This document shows, piece by piece, positions 25,756 through 33,106 of a stretch of 64,000 nt of DNA; within the stretch, counting starts at the first letter, position 1; each line of letters begins with the position of its first letter. Below the pieces are notes generated by a model. The model worked only from the letters and a program-made list of their open reading frames with translations. It had not been told where the DNA came from and searched no databases. The position numbers and the translations under genes are program-made. Origin of the DNA: WVZH01 sp034430895 (lineage in GTDB: Bacteria > Chloroflexota > Anaerolineae > Anaerolineales > E44-bin32); NCBI GenBank assembly GCA_034430895.1, contig DAOUDW010000079.1, positions 1-64,000 on the forward strand. Reading direction: 5' to 3'.

Positions 25756-26502
25756 TTAGTTCTCGAGTTCGTTGTCAATAATTTTCATAAATTCTGAAAT
25801 GGGCTGTGCGCCAACGAGGGGAATGCCGTTGATGAAAAAAGTCGGGGTTCCATTGGCACCCAAATTAAACGCATACTGGGCATCCGCTTCAACCTCCTCG
25901 GCATATCGTTCTTCCGTGACGCATTCCATGAGTGAATCGGCGTCAATGCCGATCGTCTCTGCATAGTCGCGGTAAGCGTTTTCGTCAAATCCGAGCCCGC
26001 CTGAGAATAGTAGATCGTGAAAGTCCCAGAAAGCACCTTGTTCATCAGCACATTCTGCTGCCTGTGCGGCTTCATAGCCGCCGGAGACGGGGAGATCACG
26101 ATAGACAAATCGGATTTGGTCCGGATATTTTTCGAGCAGTGTCTGGAAAGTCTGTACGTGGAAACGTCGGCAATAACCGCAAGTATAGTCGCTGAATTCA
26201 ACGATCGTGATGGGCGCGCTTTCGGGACCTATGGCAGGATCATCGTCGACGTCAATGTCGAAGCGAGTCTGGGGTTGTGCTGTGGCGCTTTCTGGTTGGG
26301 GGCTTGGGGACTGCACTTCGACGGTCTTGACTTGATTCGGGGTTTGGTTGCCCCAAAATAAAAAACCGACGGCAATTCCCGTGACGAATGCCAGTGGCAG
26401 CAAGGCGGCATAAAGTTGGCTGCGGTTTAAGAGAATCACGTTGGATTCTGGTAAAGTACCATTGGCGCTGTTCGCGGCTTGTGTTTGCGATTGTTTTTCC
26501 AT
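25756..26502 (-). CDS. Membrane-anchored DsbA-family thiol oxidoreductase
   Basis: 248 aa. A short cytoplasmic N-terminus is followed by one transmembrane helix (about 30-51), a Pro/Gln/Ser linker, then a thioredoxin-fold domain. The active site is CGYC in FSDYTCGYCRRFH, and the cis-proline loop is NGTPTFFINGIPL. It would oxidise or isomerise disulfides outside the membrane; BdbD/DsbG-like proteins are the nearest named relatives. The many Cys-containing lipoproteins elsewhere in the window are possible clients. An extended -10 box ends 6 nt before ATG 26502, so the mRNA is probably leaderless. Confidence 0.88.
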   Translation of the reverse strand: MEKQSQTQAANSANGTLPESNVILLNRSQLYAALLPLAFVTGIAVGFLFWGNQTPNQVKTVEVQSPSPQPESATAQPQTRFDIDVDDDPAIGPESAPITIVEFSDYTCGYCRRFHVQTFQTLLEKYPDQIRFVYRDLPVSGGYEAAQAAECADEQGAFWDFHDLLFSGGLGFDENAYRDYAETIGIDADSLMECVTEERYAEEVEADAQYAFNLGANGTPTFFINGIPLVGAQPISEFMKIIDNELEN

Positions 26503-26508
26503 GCAGGG

Positions 26509-26517
26509 ATTATAGCA
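26509..26517 (-). promoter_or_regulatory. Extended -10 promoter for a leaderless mRNA
   Basis: Minus-strand TGCTATAAT (TATAAT complement at 26509-26514, TG extension at 26516-26517). The expected start site falls at or within a base or two of ATG 26502. No Shine-Dalgarno sequence precedes the ATG. Confidence 0.6.
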
Positions 26518-26538
26518 CAATGACATGTTTGATCGTGC

Positions 26539-26590
26539 TTGACTAAAAAAAGAAATGCGAATATAGTCTAAAAGACTGACTGGTCAGTCT
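26539..26590 (+). promoter_or_regulatory. Promoter and TetR-type operator of the HgcA-like operon
   Basis: TTGACT (26539-26544) and TATAGT (26562-26567) are 17 bp apart. AGACTGACTGGTCAGTCT at 26573-26590 is a perfect 8+2+8 inverted repeat covering the expected start site. The same core ACTGACTGGTCAGT stands at the same place in the promoter of the TetR gene at 30042. Confidence 0.82.
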
Positions 26591-26616
26591 ATTATCCATT
26601 ACCAAGGGGATGCACA

Positions 26617-28239
26617 ATGGCAACCGTCTTTATGAAGTGGTTGGAGACTCAGCCTGAGAAGTACGATCGCGGCATTCAGTTGCTTACCTTGGGAAAGCTT
26701 CACAAGTTGCAGGATAGACTTGTCGGGCTTCTTGTCCGGCCAGGCATGCGTGTGCTTGAGATTGGCTGCGGGACTGGTGCGCTCACCGTTGCAATTGCGG
26801 CGAAGGGTGCCGAGGTTGTGGGGATCGATCTAGATTCAGGGATGCTGGCACAAGCGGAGAATCGACTGGCTGCTTCGGGATTGTATAAAAACGTCGTTCT
26901 GGAACATGTGGATGCCGCTTTAATCGCCGAGCGTTTTAAGCCAAACAGTTTCGACCTCATTGTCAGCAGCCTGGCTTTCAGTGAAATGTCCCGGGATACA
27001 CAAGCATATGTGCTTTCGGCTTGTCATTCCTTGCTGGCACCCGGCGGGCGATTGGCTATCTTAGATGAGATGTCGCCGCACGGATGGACCGCCCGCTTCG
27101 CGGTTGCCATGGTACACATCCCCTTGCGTTTCATCACTTGGATGCTGACACGCACGACGACAAATCCATTGCGCGATTTTCAAGGCACACTCGAGCGCGC
27201 TGGCTTCCGCGCAGATGTCATCGAACGAACCTTGCTGGGTTCGTTATGCTTATTCCTGGCGGAACCCAAACTCGATGACGGGTCTCAACCATTGCCGGTT
27301 TCGTTCAAAGGCCGCCTTCGCTATCGGATGAGTTTGCGAACCCTGTTGGTCGATCTCTGGGCGGTTTTCTTTCGCATCATACCGCCTTATCCAAAGATGC
27401 AGCCCGGCTTGTATTCCATTGGCCAACCGACTCCTGACTCGCCCGTTTTGGTAACCGGAAATTTCGAACTCACTGTCCGGCGCCTGGTGAAAGCCATCGA
27501 TCATCATTTGCATGTCTGGCTGCTGGTGGTTGACTCGAGCGGCATCAATGTCTGGTGTGCGGCCGGTGGTGGTTTTCTTACCGCCGAGCGTATTATCGGC
27601 GCTTTAAGCACCAGCCGGTTGGACGAAGTGGTTAACCATCGAGCCTTGATTCTGCCGCAGCTCTGTGCCAACGGTGTGGATGGTTGGCTGATCCGTAAAC
27701 AGACGAAATGGGGTGTGCATTGGGGGCCCGTCCGCGCTGCTGATCTACCAGCCTATATCCAGGCCGGGAGGAAAAAAACCGAGGACATGCGCCAGGTACG
27801 GTTTCCGTTGCGTGATCGGTTGGAGATGTTAGCAGCCACGATGGGTTTTTATGCGATGCTGATTCTCATCCCGGTGGCGTTGCTCTGGCCATCCAGTTTC
27901 TGGCCTTTACTCGCCGCTATGCTTGGATTGTCGCTGTTTTACGCCATCACGCTTCCCTGGCTGCCTGGTATTGATGGTCTGGCGAAGAGTCTGCCGTTGG
28001 GGTTGATTGCACTGGCGGGGATGCTGCTCTATTCGTGGTTCGTACATTCCACGGCATTGGCGGACATTTTCAATCGCGTTGTAGGATTAACCGGGCTCTC
28101 GGTTTTCGTTGGTGCCGAATTACAAGGAATGTCCCCACGCATGCGTGGTGAACAGGCGAACTGGGGTTGGGAGGCGATCATCGCTGTATTATTAGGGCTG
28201 GCGTATTGGCTGATCCCTCGTTTGATGGGTTGGAGGTAG
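26617..28239 (+). CDS. SAM methyltransferase fused to an HgcA/CdhD-like corrinoid domain and membrane domain
   Basis: 540 aa, three parts. Residues 1-220 are a class I SAM methyltransferase, with motif I at VLEIGCGTGAL (46-56) and an acidic residue in VVGIDLD (67-73). Residues about 260-395 resemble the corrinoid-binding domain of HgcA and CdhD: PVLVTGNFELTVRRLVKAI, then NVWCAAGGG (311-319) with Cys314 at the place of the cap-helix Cys that ligates cobalt in HgcA. HgcA has Lys where Gly317 or Gly318 stands here. Residues 405-535 hold four to five transmembrane helices, as in HgcA. It is followed by an HgcB-like ferredoxin. It may move methyl groups through a corrinoid; mercury methylation cannot be claimed. 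ATG 26617, AAGGGG upstream. Confidence 0.75.
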   Translation: MATVFMKWLETQPEKYDRGIQLLTLGKLHKLQDRLVGLLVRPGMRVLEIGCGTGALTVAIAAKGAEVVGIDLDSGMLAQAENRLAASGLYKNVVLEHVDAALIAERFKPNSFDLIVSSLAFSEMSRDTQAYVLSACHSLLAPGGRLAILDEMSPHGWTARFAVAMVHIPLRFITWMLTRTTTNPLRDFQGTLERAGFRADVIERTLLGSLCLFLAEPKLDDGSQPLPVSFKGRLRYRMSLRTLLVDLWAVFFRIIPPYPKMQPGLYSIGQPTPDSPVLVTGNFELTVRRLVKAIDHHLHVWLLVVDSSGINVWCAAGGGFLTAERIIGALSTSRLDEVVNHRALILPQLCANGVDGWLIRKQTKWGVHWGPVRAADLPAYIQAGRKKTEDMRQVRFPLRDRLEMLAATMGFYAMLILIPVALLWPSSFWPLLAAMLGLSLFYAITLPWLPGIDGLAKSLPLGLIALAGMLLYSWFVHSTALADIFNRVVGLTGLSVFVGAELQGMSPRMRGEQANWGWEAIIAVLLGLAYWLIPRLMGWR

Positions 28240-28243
28240 GCGT

Positions 28244-28507
28244 ATGGCTGAATCCCCTTCCATGCTTGAGATGCTCACAGAACACATCGATCTGGCGCGT
28301 CGCTTGCGTGTACTCCAAATTCATTTTTACCCCGAACGCTGCAAAGGCGTCTGGCAGTGCTATGAAGTTTGTCCGGTTGGATGTTGGCGGCCGGATTATG
28401 AGAAGCGAGTTGTTGCCTTTGAACATGGGGAACGCTGTATCGCCTGCGGCGCTTGCGTGCTGCAGTGTCCGGAAGGGGCGATCGAATTGAAGGTGGCCGA
28501 TGATTGA
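28244..28507 (+). CDS. HgcB-like ferredoxin with two [4Fe-4S] motifs
   Basis: 87 aa. A helical N-terminal segment of about 28 residues is followed by two cluster motifs. The first is CX5CX3CX3C (CKGVWQCYEVCPVGC), an unusual spacing. The second is classical CX2CX2CX3CP (CIACGACVLQCP). It would pass electrons to the corrinoid protein encoded 4 nt upstream, as HgcB does for HgcA. The terminal Cys pair known from HgcB is absent (it ends KVADD). GGAGG lies 7 nt before ATG 28244. Its stop overlaps the start of the next gene by 8 nt, so the genes are coupled. Confidence 0.82.
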   Translation: MAESPSMLEMLTEHIDLARRLRVLQIHFYPERCKGVWQCYEVCPVGCWRPDYEKRVVAFEHGERCIACGACVLQCPEGAIELKVADD

Positions 28508-28985
28508 AAAGGTACATGAGGTAAAACCTCCACGCGGCCTGAGGCGCATTTTCTTCCGTTTCCCCATCTTACTGTATCGAGCGGGATTGGGTTGGCTGCT
28601 GGGTGAGCGTGCGTTGATGATGACTCACACAGGGCGTGTCAGCGGTCTTGCGCGGCGTGTGGTGCTGGAAGTGATGCGCCACGATAGGGATACGGATACC
28701 TATATTGTGGCTTCCGGATGGGGAGAGAAGTCGGATTGGTTTCAGAACATCAGTAAAACACCGCGGGTAGATGTGACCGTCGGACGCCGGCGCTTCACTG
28801 CGTTGGCGCAGCGCTTGCCGCTCGACGAAGCGGAAGAGGAAGTGCTGGATTATGCCCGACGACATCCGACGGCCATCCGGCAATTGGGTCGTTTGATTGG
28901 TTACCAGCTGGAACATACGCCAGAGGGATATCTCGCCCTGGTAGACGTGATGCCGATTGTAGCCATCCGTCCGGTTGAGCAGTAG
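28500..28985 (+). CDS. Deazaflavin-type (Ddn-like) nitroreductase family protein
   Basis: 161 aa. It fits the split-barrel family of F420- or FMN-dependent oxidoreductases related to mycobacterial Ddn: ALMMTHTGRVSGLARRVVLEVM, then YIVASGWGEKSDWFQNISKTPRVDVTVGRRRF and a C-terminal helix. Ser/Gly/Lys-Trp residues (GEKSDWF) normally contact the cofactor phosphate. The start overlaps the ferredoxin gene, so it probably works with the corrinoid protein and ferredoxin, perhaps as the electron input. Cofactor identity is not decidable from sequence. Confidence 0.83.
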   Translation: MIEKVHEVKPPRGLRRIFFRFPILLYRAGLGWLLGERALMMTHTGRVSGLARRVVLEVMRHDRDTDTYIVASGWGEKSDWFQNISKTPRVDVTVGRRRFTALAQRLPLDEAEEEVLDYARRHPTAIRQLGRLIGYQLEHTPEGYLALVDVMPIVAIRPVEQ

Positions 28986-29030
28986 TTGGAGCCGACAGGT
29001 TTTTCAATACGATTTTAAGGGGTTGATTCA

Positions 29031-29948
29031 ATGAGAGCACTAGTAATGAGTGGGGCGGCGAATTACGGTACCCTGCAAGCTGGCGCGTTGGATCCGATTT
29101 TCGCCTCCGGTTTTCGGCCCGAAATGGTGGTGGGAACATCTGCGGGCGCGTTGAACGCCATTTATATGGCATACGATCCCAGCCCGGGCGGGGTCGCTCG
29201 TATGCAGGATCTTTGGCGGGCGGCCGGGCCCAAGGAAGTGGGCATACCTTCAGCGATTGGCGTTGTTCGCAGATTGGTCCGGCAAGAGGACAGCCTGGTA
29301 CCGAGCGATGCGCTGGCGGCATTTCTGGGTCAGCATTTGCCACAGGAAGTGGACACCTTCGGGCAGCTGCGCGACAGCGCTGGGGTTCCGGCTTACGCTG
29401 TAGCTGTGAATATCGAAACAGCCGAATTGCGTGTCTTCGGTGATCTCGACGATGATCGCATTATCGACGGCGCCATGACGAGTACGGCTGTACCCCCCTA
29501 TTTCCCTCCGTGGAAGGTTGGTGATCAGCGCTATTTGGATGGTGGTGTATATTCCAAGCTTCCCATCCGAGTGGCCATCGAACGAGGCGCTACACAGATT
29601 CTTGCGCTGGATGTATCTCACGCCATGGGTTCGAAGGAGACGGCCAAAGGAATTCTGGGCATGTCCTCCTATGCAGTCTCACTGATGGTGGAAGCACAAG
29701 CTGCCCGTGAAATCGCTTGGGCGAAAACATCTGGCGCTTCGCTGCGTGTGATTCGACTGCCTGCGCCAACGGATATCGCCTTTTGGGATTACACACAGGC
29801 CGATCGCTTGATCGAAATGGGGAGGACGTGTGCCGAACAGCAGCTCGATGCGGAACCGCTGCGGTTTACCCAAAAACCCTGGATCCAGCTGCGAAGTTGG
29901 TTCGCCAGCAAAATTGTAAAGCCGGATCGCATTTCGCCTTTCGATTGA
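29031..29948 (+). CDS. Patatin-like phospholipase
   Basis: 305 aa. It has the oxyanion-hole Gly-rich strand MSGAANYGTLQAGAL (6-20), the nucleophile elbow GTSAG (Ser37) and the catalytic Asp in YLDGGVYSKLP. This is the Ser-Asp dyad of patatins, lipid acyl hydrolases. It has no signal peptide, so it is cytoplasmic or membrane-associated. AAGGGG precedes ATG 29031. It is the last gene of the four-gene unit led by the HgcA-like fusion and ends just before the TetR promoter, suggesting a membrane-lipid link for the whole unit. Confidence 0.9.
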   Translation: MRALVMSGAANYGTLQAGALDPIFASGFRPEMVVGTSAGALNAIYMAYDPSPGGVARMQDLWRAAGPKEVGIPSAIGVVRRLVRQEDSLVPSDALAAFLGQHLPQEVDTFGQLRDSAGVPAYAVAVNIETAELRVFGDLDDDRIIDGAMTSTAVPPYFPPWKVGDQRYLDGGVYSKLPIRVAIERGATQILALDVSHAMGSKETAKGILGMSSYAVSLMVEAQAAREIAWAKTSGASLRVIRLPAPTDIAFWDYTQADRLIEMGRTCAEQQLDAEPLRFTQKPWIQLRSWFASKIVKPDRISPFD

Positions 29949-29971
29949 GGTTGCATGGAAACATGCCGCGC

Positions 29972-30022
29972 TTGACAAAGCGCCTGGTTCTCTGTATAGT
30001 CGTAGCTGACTGACTGGTCAGT
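29972..30022 (+). promoter_or_regulatory. Promoter and operator of the TetR-headed export operon
   Basis: TTGACA (29972-29977) and TATAGT (29995-30000) are 17 bp apart. ACTGACTGGTCAGT (30009-30022) is a 6+2+6 inverted repeat just after the -10 box, identical in core and position to that in front of the gene at 26617. Autoregulation by the TetR protein is the obvious reading. Confidence 0.82.
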
Positions 30023-30041
30023 ATAATATCTTGAGGTGGGT

Positions 30042-30644
30042 ATGGCACCACGTCCTGATGTGAGTGAAGAACGCAAAGCACAGATCCTGGAAGCCGCCAC
30101 GGAAGTCTTCAGTCGTGCTGGCTTCCACAAGGCGCGCATGGACGATATTGCAAAACAGGCTGGGCTGAGTAAAGGCGCTTTGTATTGGTACTTCGACAGT
30201 AAAAACGCCATCATCCAGGGGATTATGGACCTTATGTTCTCTCGAGAATTCGAGAAGATGGGCGCTTTCATCGATGCCGAAATACCCGCCAGGGAAAAAT
30301 TAGAACGTTACCTCGAAATGACGGTGGAAGACATCGCTCGATTTGAATCCTTGTTGCCCATCATGTATGAGTTTTGGGCCATGCTTTTACGAAAGAAACG
30401 AGTCAAACAAGTGCTCGGCAGTTACTACCAGGGTTTTTTTGATATTGCTATCCCCATTATCCAGCAAGGAATCGACAGCGGAGAATTTCGCCAGATGAAT
30501 GCTGCAGATGTGGCTGTGACCATTGGGGCTTTCATTGAAGGACTGTTTGTTTTGTGGGCTGCCATTCCGGATATGGTCGAACTGGAGCGACATGTCCGTG
30601 CTGGTACGCATTTGATCATTGATTCGTTGTCGGTGCATGAATAA
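30042..30644 (+). CDS. TetR/AcrR-family transcriptional regulator
   Basis: 200 aa. N-terminal helix-turn-helix (about 10-55): RKAQILEAATEVFSRAGFHKARMDDIAKQAG, then SKGALYWYFDSKNAI. The C-terminal ligand-binding domain is all-helical. ATG 30042 follows GAGGTGGG. The start-site inverted repeat upstream and its twin before the HgcA-like gene make this the likely repressor of both transcription units. The downstream export genes suggest a lipophilic inducer. It resembles the CecR-ybhGFSR arrangement of enterobacteria in gene order. Confidence 0.92.
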   Translation: MAPRPDVSEERKAQILEAATEVFSRAGFHKARMDDIAKQAGLSKGALYWYFDSKNAIIQGIMDLMFSREFEKMGAFIDAEIPAREKLERYLEMTVEDIARFESLLPIMYEFWAMLLRKKRVKQVLGSYYQGFFDIAIPIIQQGIDSGEFRQMNAADVAVTIGAFIEGLFVLWAAIPDMVELERHVRAGTHLIIDSLSVHE

Positions 30645-30713
30645 TCGGAGATCGATGCGGGGGTTCGCAGTGTATGTCGATCTTCGACTTATTATCGAAA
30701 AGGAGAGCTAAAG

Positions 30714-30992
30714 ATGGACATCATCATCTTGATCGTATTGATCGTAGCCATGATCATTGTCGGTGTGATTATGGGGCAGGTGGCGGGAGCAATTTGGAAA
30801 GACGATCTTCCTTTCGGTACTCAAGGAAATACCGTTGCCTCAATCGTTACCTGTATTCTCGTCGGGCTGATCGATTGGTATGTGATCCCGGCCATGAAGT
30901 TCAGCGACACGCTGAAATATGTCGGCATTGCTACGGAACCGGCACTCGCTGCGTTACTCGTGCTCTGGGGTATTCGCAGAGCGAGGCAGTAA
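30714..30992 (+). CDS. Small membrane protein, three hydrophobic helices
   Basis: 92 aa. Helices at about 3-27, 40-58 and 70-87. The short loop GAIWKDDLPFGTQGN between the first two is reminiscent of GlsB/YeaQ-type small membrane proteins, but the similarity is weak. AAAGGAG lies 8 nt before ATG 30714. Position between tetR and the first ATPase gene, with only 7 nt to the latter, indicates it belongs to the export operon. Confidence 0.75.
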   Translation: MDIIILIVLIVAMIIVGVIMGQVAGAIWKDDLPFGTQGNTVASIVTCILVGLIDWYVIPAMKFSDTLKYVGIATEPALAALLVLWGIRRARQ

Positions 30993-30999
30993 TTCTACA

Positions 31000-31962
31000 A
31001 TGATGAAAGACGACGCTGCCATCATCGAAACGCATGCATTGACGCGTACTTTTAAAGAGGTGCGTGCGCTCGATTCCCTCGATCTGGCCATCGCACCGGG
31101 CGAGCTGTTTGGTCTGGTGGGCCCGGATGGCGCCGGAAAAACAACCACCCTGCGTCTCCTGGCCGGTTTGTTAACCATCTCTGACGGATCGGCAAGCGTC
31201 GCCGGATTCGATCTTAAGCGCCAATCCGAGGAAATCAAGCATCGCGTCGGTTACATGGCGCAGATATTCAGCTTGTATGGTGAATTGAGTGTCGAGGAGA
31301 ATTTGCGTTTCTTCGCCAAGATGTACGACGTTCCCGATGGAGAGATCGAGCGGCGTATGGAACGTTTGCTGCGATTCGCCGGATTGACGGATTTCAAGGA
31401 TCGGCGCGGCATCCATCTCTCCGGCGGTATGCAGAAGAAACTCGCCCTGGCCTGTACCTTGATTCACGAGCCGGAGATCCTTTTGCTCGATGAGCCAACC
31501 ACTGGGGTTGATCCTGTCTCGAGACGCGAATTCTGGGGCATTCTAACGGAATTGCACTTGGGTGGAACGACGATTGTCGTAAGCACGCCCTACATGGATG
31601 AAGCCGATCGCTGCTCGCGGGTCGGTCTGATGTACGCCGGGCGCATGATGCGCTGCGATACGCCGCGCCGCTTGCGCGCGGAGATCCAGGGCGATGTTGT
31701 CATTGTCCGCCACGAAGATTGGCGTAAGGTAGGGCATGCGGTCGAGGAAATCTCTGGCGTGCTTCAAGTCCAGACCTATGGAGAAGCGCTTCATCTGGTA
31801 GTGGATTCGGCCGAGAAACGTATACCGCAGATCGAAGAGGCACTCCGCAAGGAGGGTTTGGGCGCGGCGGAGATCCGTCACGCCCCGGCTCGCATGGAAG
31901 AGGCTTTCATCTCGCTTATCCGTGAGATGGAGGCTGCTCAAGAAAGCTCACAGGAGGCTTGA
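31000..31962 (+). CDS. ABC transporter ATPase (YbhF N-terminal-half type)
   Basis: 320 aa. Walker A is GPDGAGKTTT (Asp in place of the usual Asn, as in the N-terminal half of YbhF). Q-loop region: VGYMAQIFSLYGELSV. Signature HLSGGMQKKLALA, Walker B ILLLDEPTTGVDP, then the switch region and a C-terminal regulatory part. It powers an ABC-2 exporter. ATG 31000 (31003 also possible) lies just after the small membrane protein gene. It is paired with a second ATPase gene at 34237; in YbhF the two are one polypeptide. Confidence 0.92.
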   Translation: MMKDDAAIIETHALTRTFKEVRALDSLDLAIAPGELFGLVGPDGAGKTTTLRLLAGLLTISDGSASVAGFDLKRQSEEIKHRVGYMAQIFSLYGELSVEENLRFFAKMYDVPDGEIERRMERLLRFAGLTDFKDRRGIHLSGGMQKKLALACTLIHEPEILLLDEPTTGVDPVSRREFWGILTELHLGGTTIVVSTPYMDEADRCSRVGLMYAGRMMRCDTPRRLRAEIQGDVVIVRHEDWRKVGHAVEEISGVLQVQTYGEALHLVVDSAEKRIPQIEEALRKEGLGAAEIRHAPARMEEAFISLIREMEAAQESSQEA

Positions 31963-31963
31963 G

Positions 31964-33097
31964 GTGTCCTTGCGTCGATTATGGGCTGTTGCCGTAAAAG
32001 AGATCAACCACATCATGCGCGATCCGATCACGTTGGGTTTGGTCATTCTGGCCCCGACGGTGGTGCTTTTCGTGATGGCTTTCGCGGTGACGGTGAATAT
32101 CCAGCATGTACCGATTGCCGTGCTCGATTACGATCGCAGCCCGACCTCGCGTGCTTTCATCCAGCGCATGACGGCAGGGGACGATCTCGATTTGTATGCC
32201 CAGGTGGAGGCCTTCGAGGAGATTGATGCGTTGCTGCTGCGCGGCAAGATCAAGGCGGCCATCGTGGTGAACCCGCGTTTCGCCGAGGAACTGCTGGCCA
32301 TGCGCAGCATGCCGCTTTTAGTGATCATCGACGGCACTGAACCGCAAAGCGGCGCGCATGCCCTCGATCACATCGCCTGGCGCACGGAAGAATTCATCAG
32401 TCAGGTTTTGGGGCAGGAGCTCGAGGCGTTGGGCATGCCGCGTGGTTCGCTGCAGACGCTGGATTTGCGGGTGCGCACCTGGTTCAACCCGGGTTTGAAA
32501 TCGAAGAACGACGTGATTCCAGGCTTGATCTCCCTCGTTTTGGGCTTTCCTGCGCTTTCCGTGGCGTTGACCCTGGCGCGTGAACGAGAGCACGGCACGT
32601 TGGAACAACTTATCGCCACGCCCGTCGGGCGGGCGGAATTGATTCTGGGCAAGATGCTCCCCTACATCATGGTGGGCTTGGTGAACGTCATTCTCATTCC
32701 AGCCATTGCCATCGCCACCTTTCACATTCCCTTTCAGGGCAACTATATTCTCTTCTTCCTGTTGTCGGCGATCTTCCTTTTCGCCATTCTGAGCATGGGA
32801 ACGATTATCGGTGTGTTCATCCACACTCAGCCTGCGGCCCTGGCGCTTTCCTTCCTGGTGATTTTCTTCCCCGCGTTTTTCCTGACCGGGATTTTCTTTC
32901 CCATCGCTGCCATGCCGGAAGTGATGCGGATGGAATCGTTGGCTCTCCCGGGGACGCACTTCGCTATCATCACACGGGGCATTTTCTTGCCCGGCGTGGG
33001 TCTCGAAGTGCTCTGGCCGTATGCGGTTATGTTGTTTGGATTGGGCGTTGGTTTCTCGGCGGTAGCTGCGTTGTTTTTCCACAAAAAATTGGCTTAA
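31964..33097 (+). CDS. ABC-2 family permease (YbhS/YbhR-like), first
   Basis: 377 aa. One N-terminal transmembrane helix (about 19-42) precedes a large extracytoplasmic domain. Five further helices (from about 185) include VLGFPALSVALTLAREREHGTLEQLIATPVGRAE, the coupling-helix signature of ABC-2 permeases. The start is GTG 31964 with AGGAGG at 31952-31957; only 1 nt separates it from the ATPase stop. Forms a heterodimeric exporter with the next gene. Confidence 0.92.
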   Translation: MSLRRLWAVAVKEINHIMRDPITLGLVILAPTVVLFVMAFAVTVNIQHVPIAVLDYDRSPTSRAFIQRMTAGDDLDLYAQVEAFEEIDALLLRGKIKAAIVVNPRFAEELLAMRSMPLLVIIDGTEPQSGAHALDHIAWRTEEFISQVLGQELEALGMPRGSLQTLDLRVRTWFNPGLKSKNDVIPGLISLVLGFPALSVALTLAREREHGTLEQLIATPVGRAELILGKMLPYIMVGLVNVILIPAIAIATFHIPFQGNYILFFLLSAIFLFAILSMGTIIGVFIHTQPAALALSFLVIFFPAFFLTGIFFPIAAMPEVMRMESLALPGTHFAIITRGIFLPGVGLEVLWPYAVMLFGLGVGFSAVAALFFHKKLA

Positions 33098-33106
33098 GAG
33101 GTGCAG

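Noticed and set aside
26617..28507. Genuine mercury methylation genes hgcA and hgcB
   Set aside because: The cap motif lacks the conserved Lys, the protein carries an N-terminal methyltransferase, and the ferredoxin lacks the terminal Cys pair and has altered spacing; calling it hgcAB would overstate the evidence.
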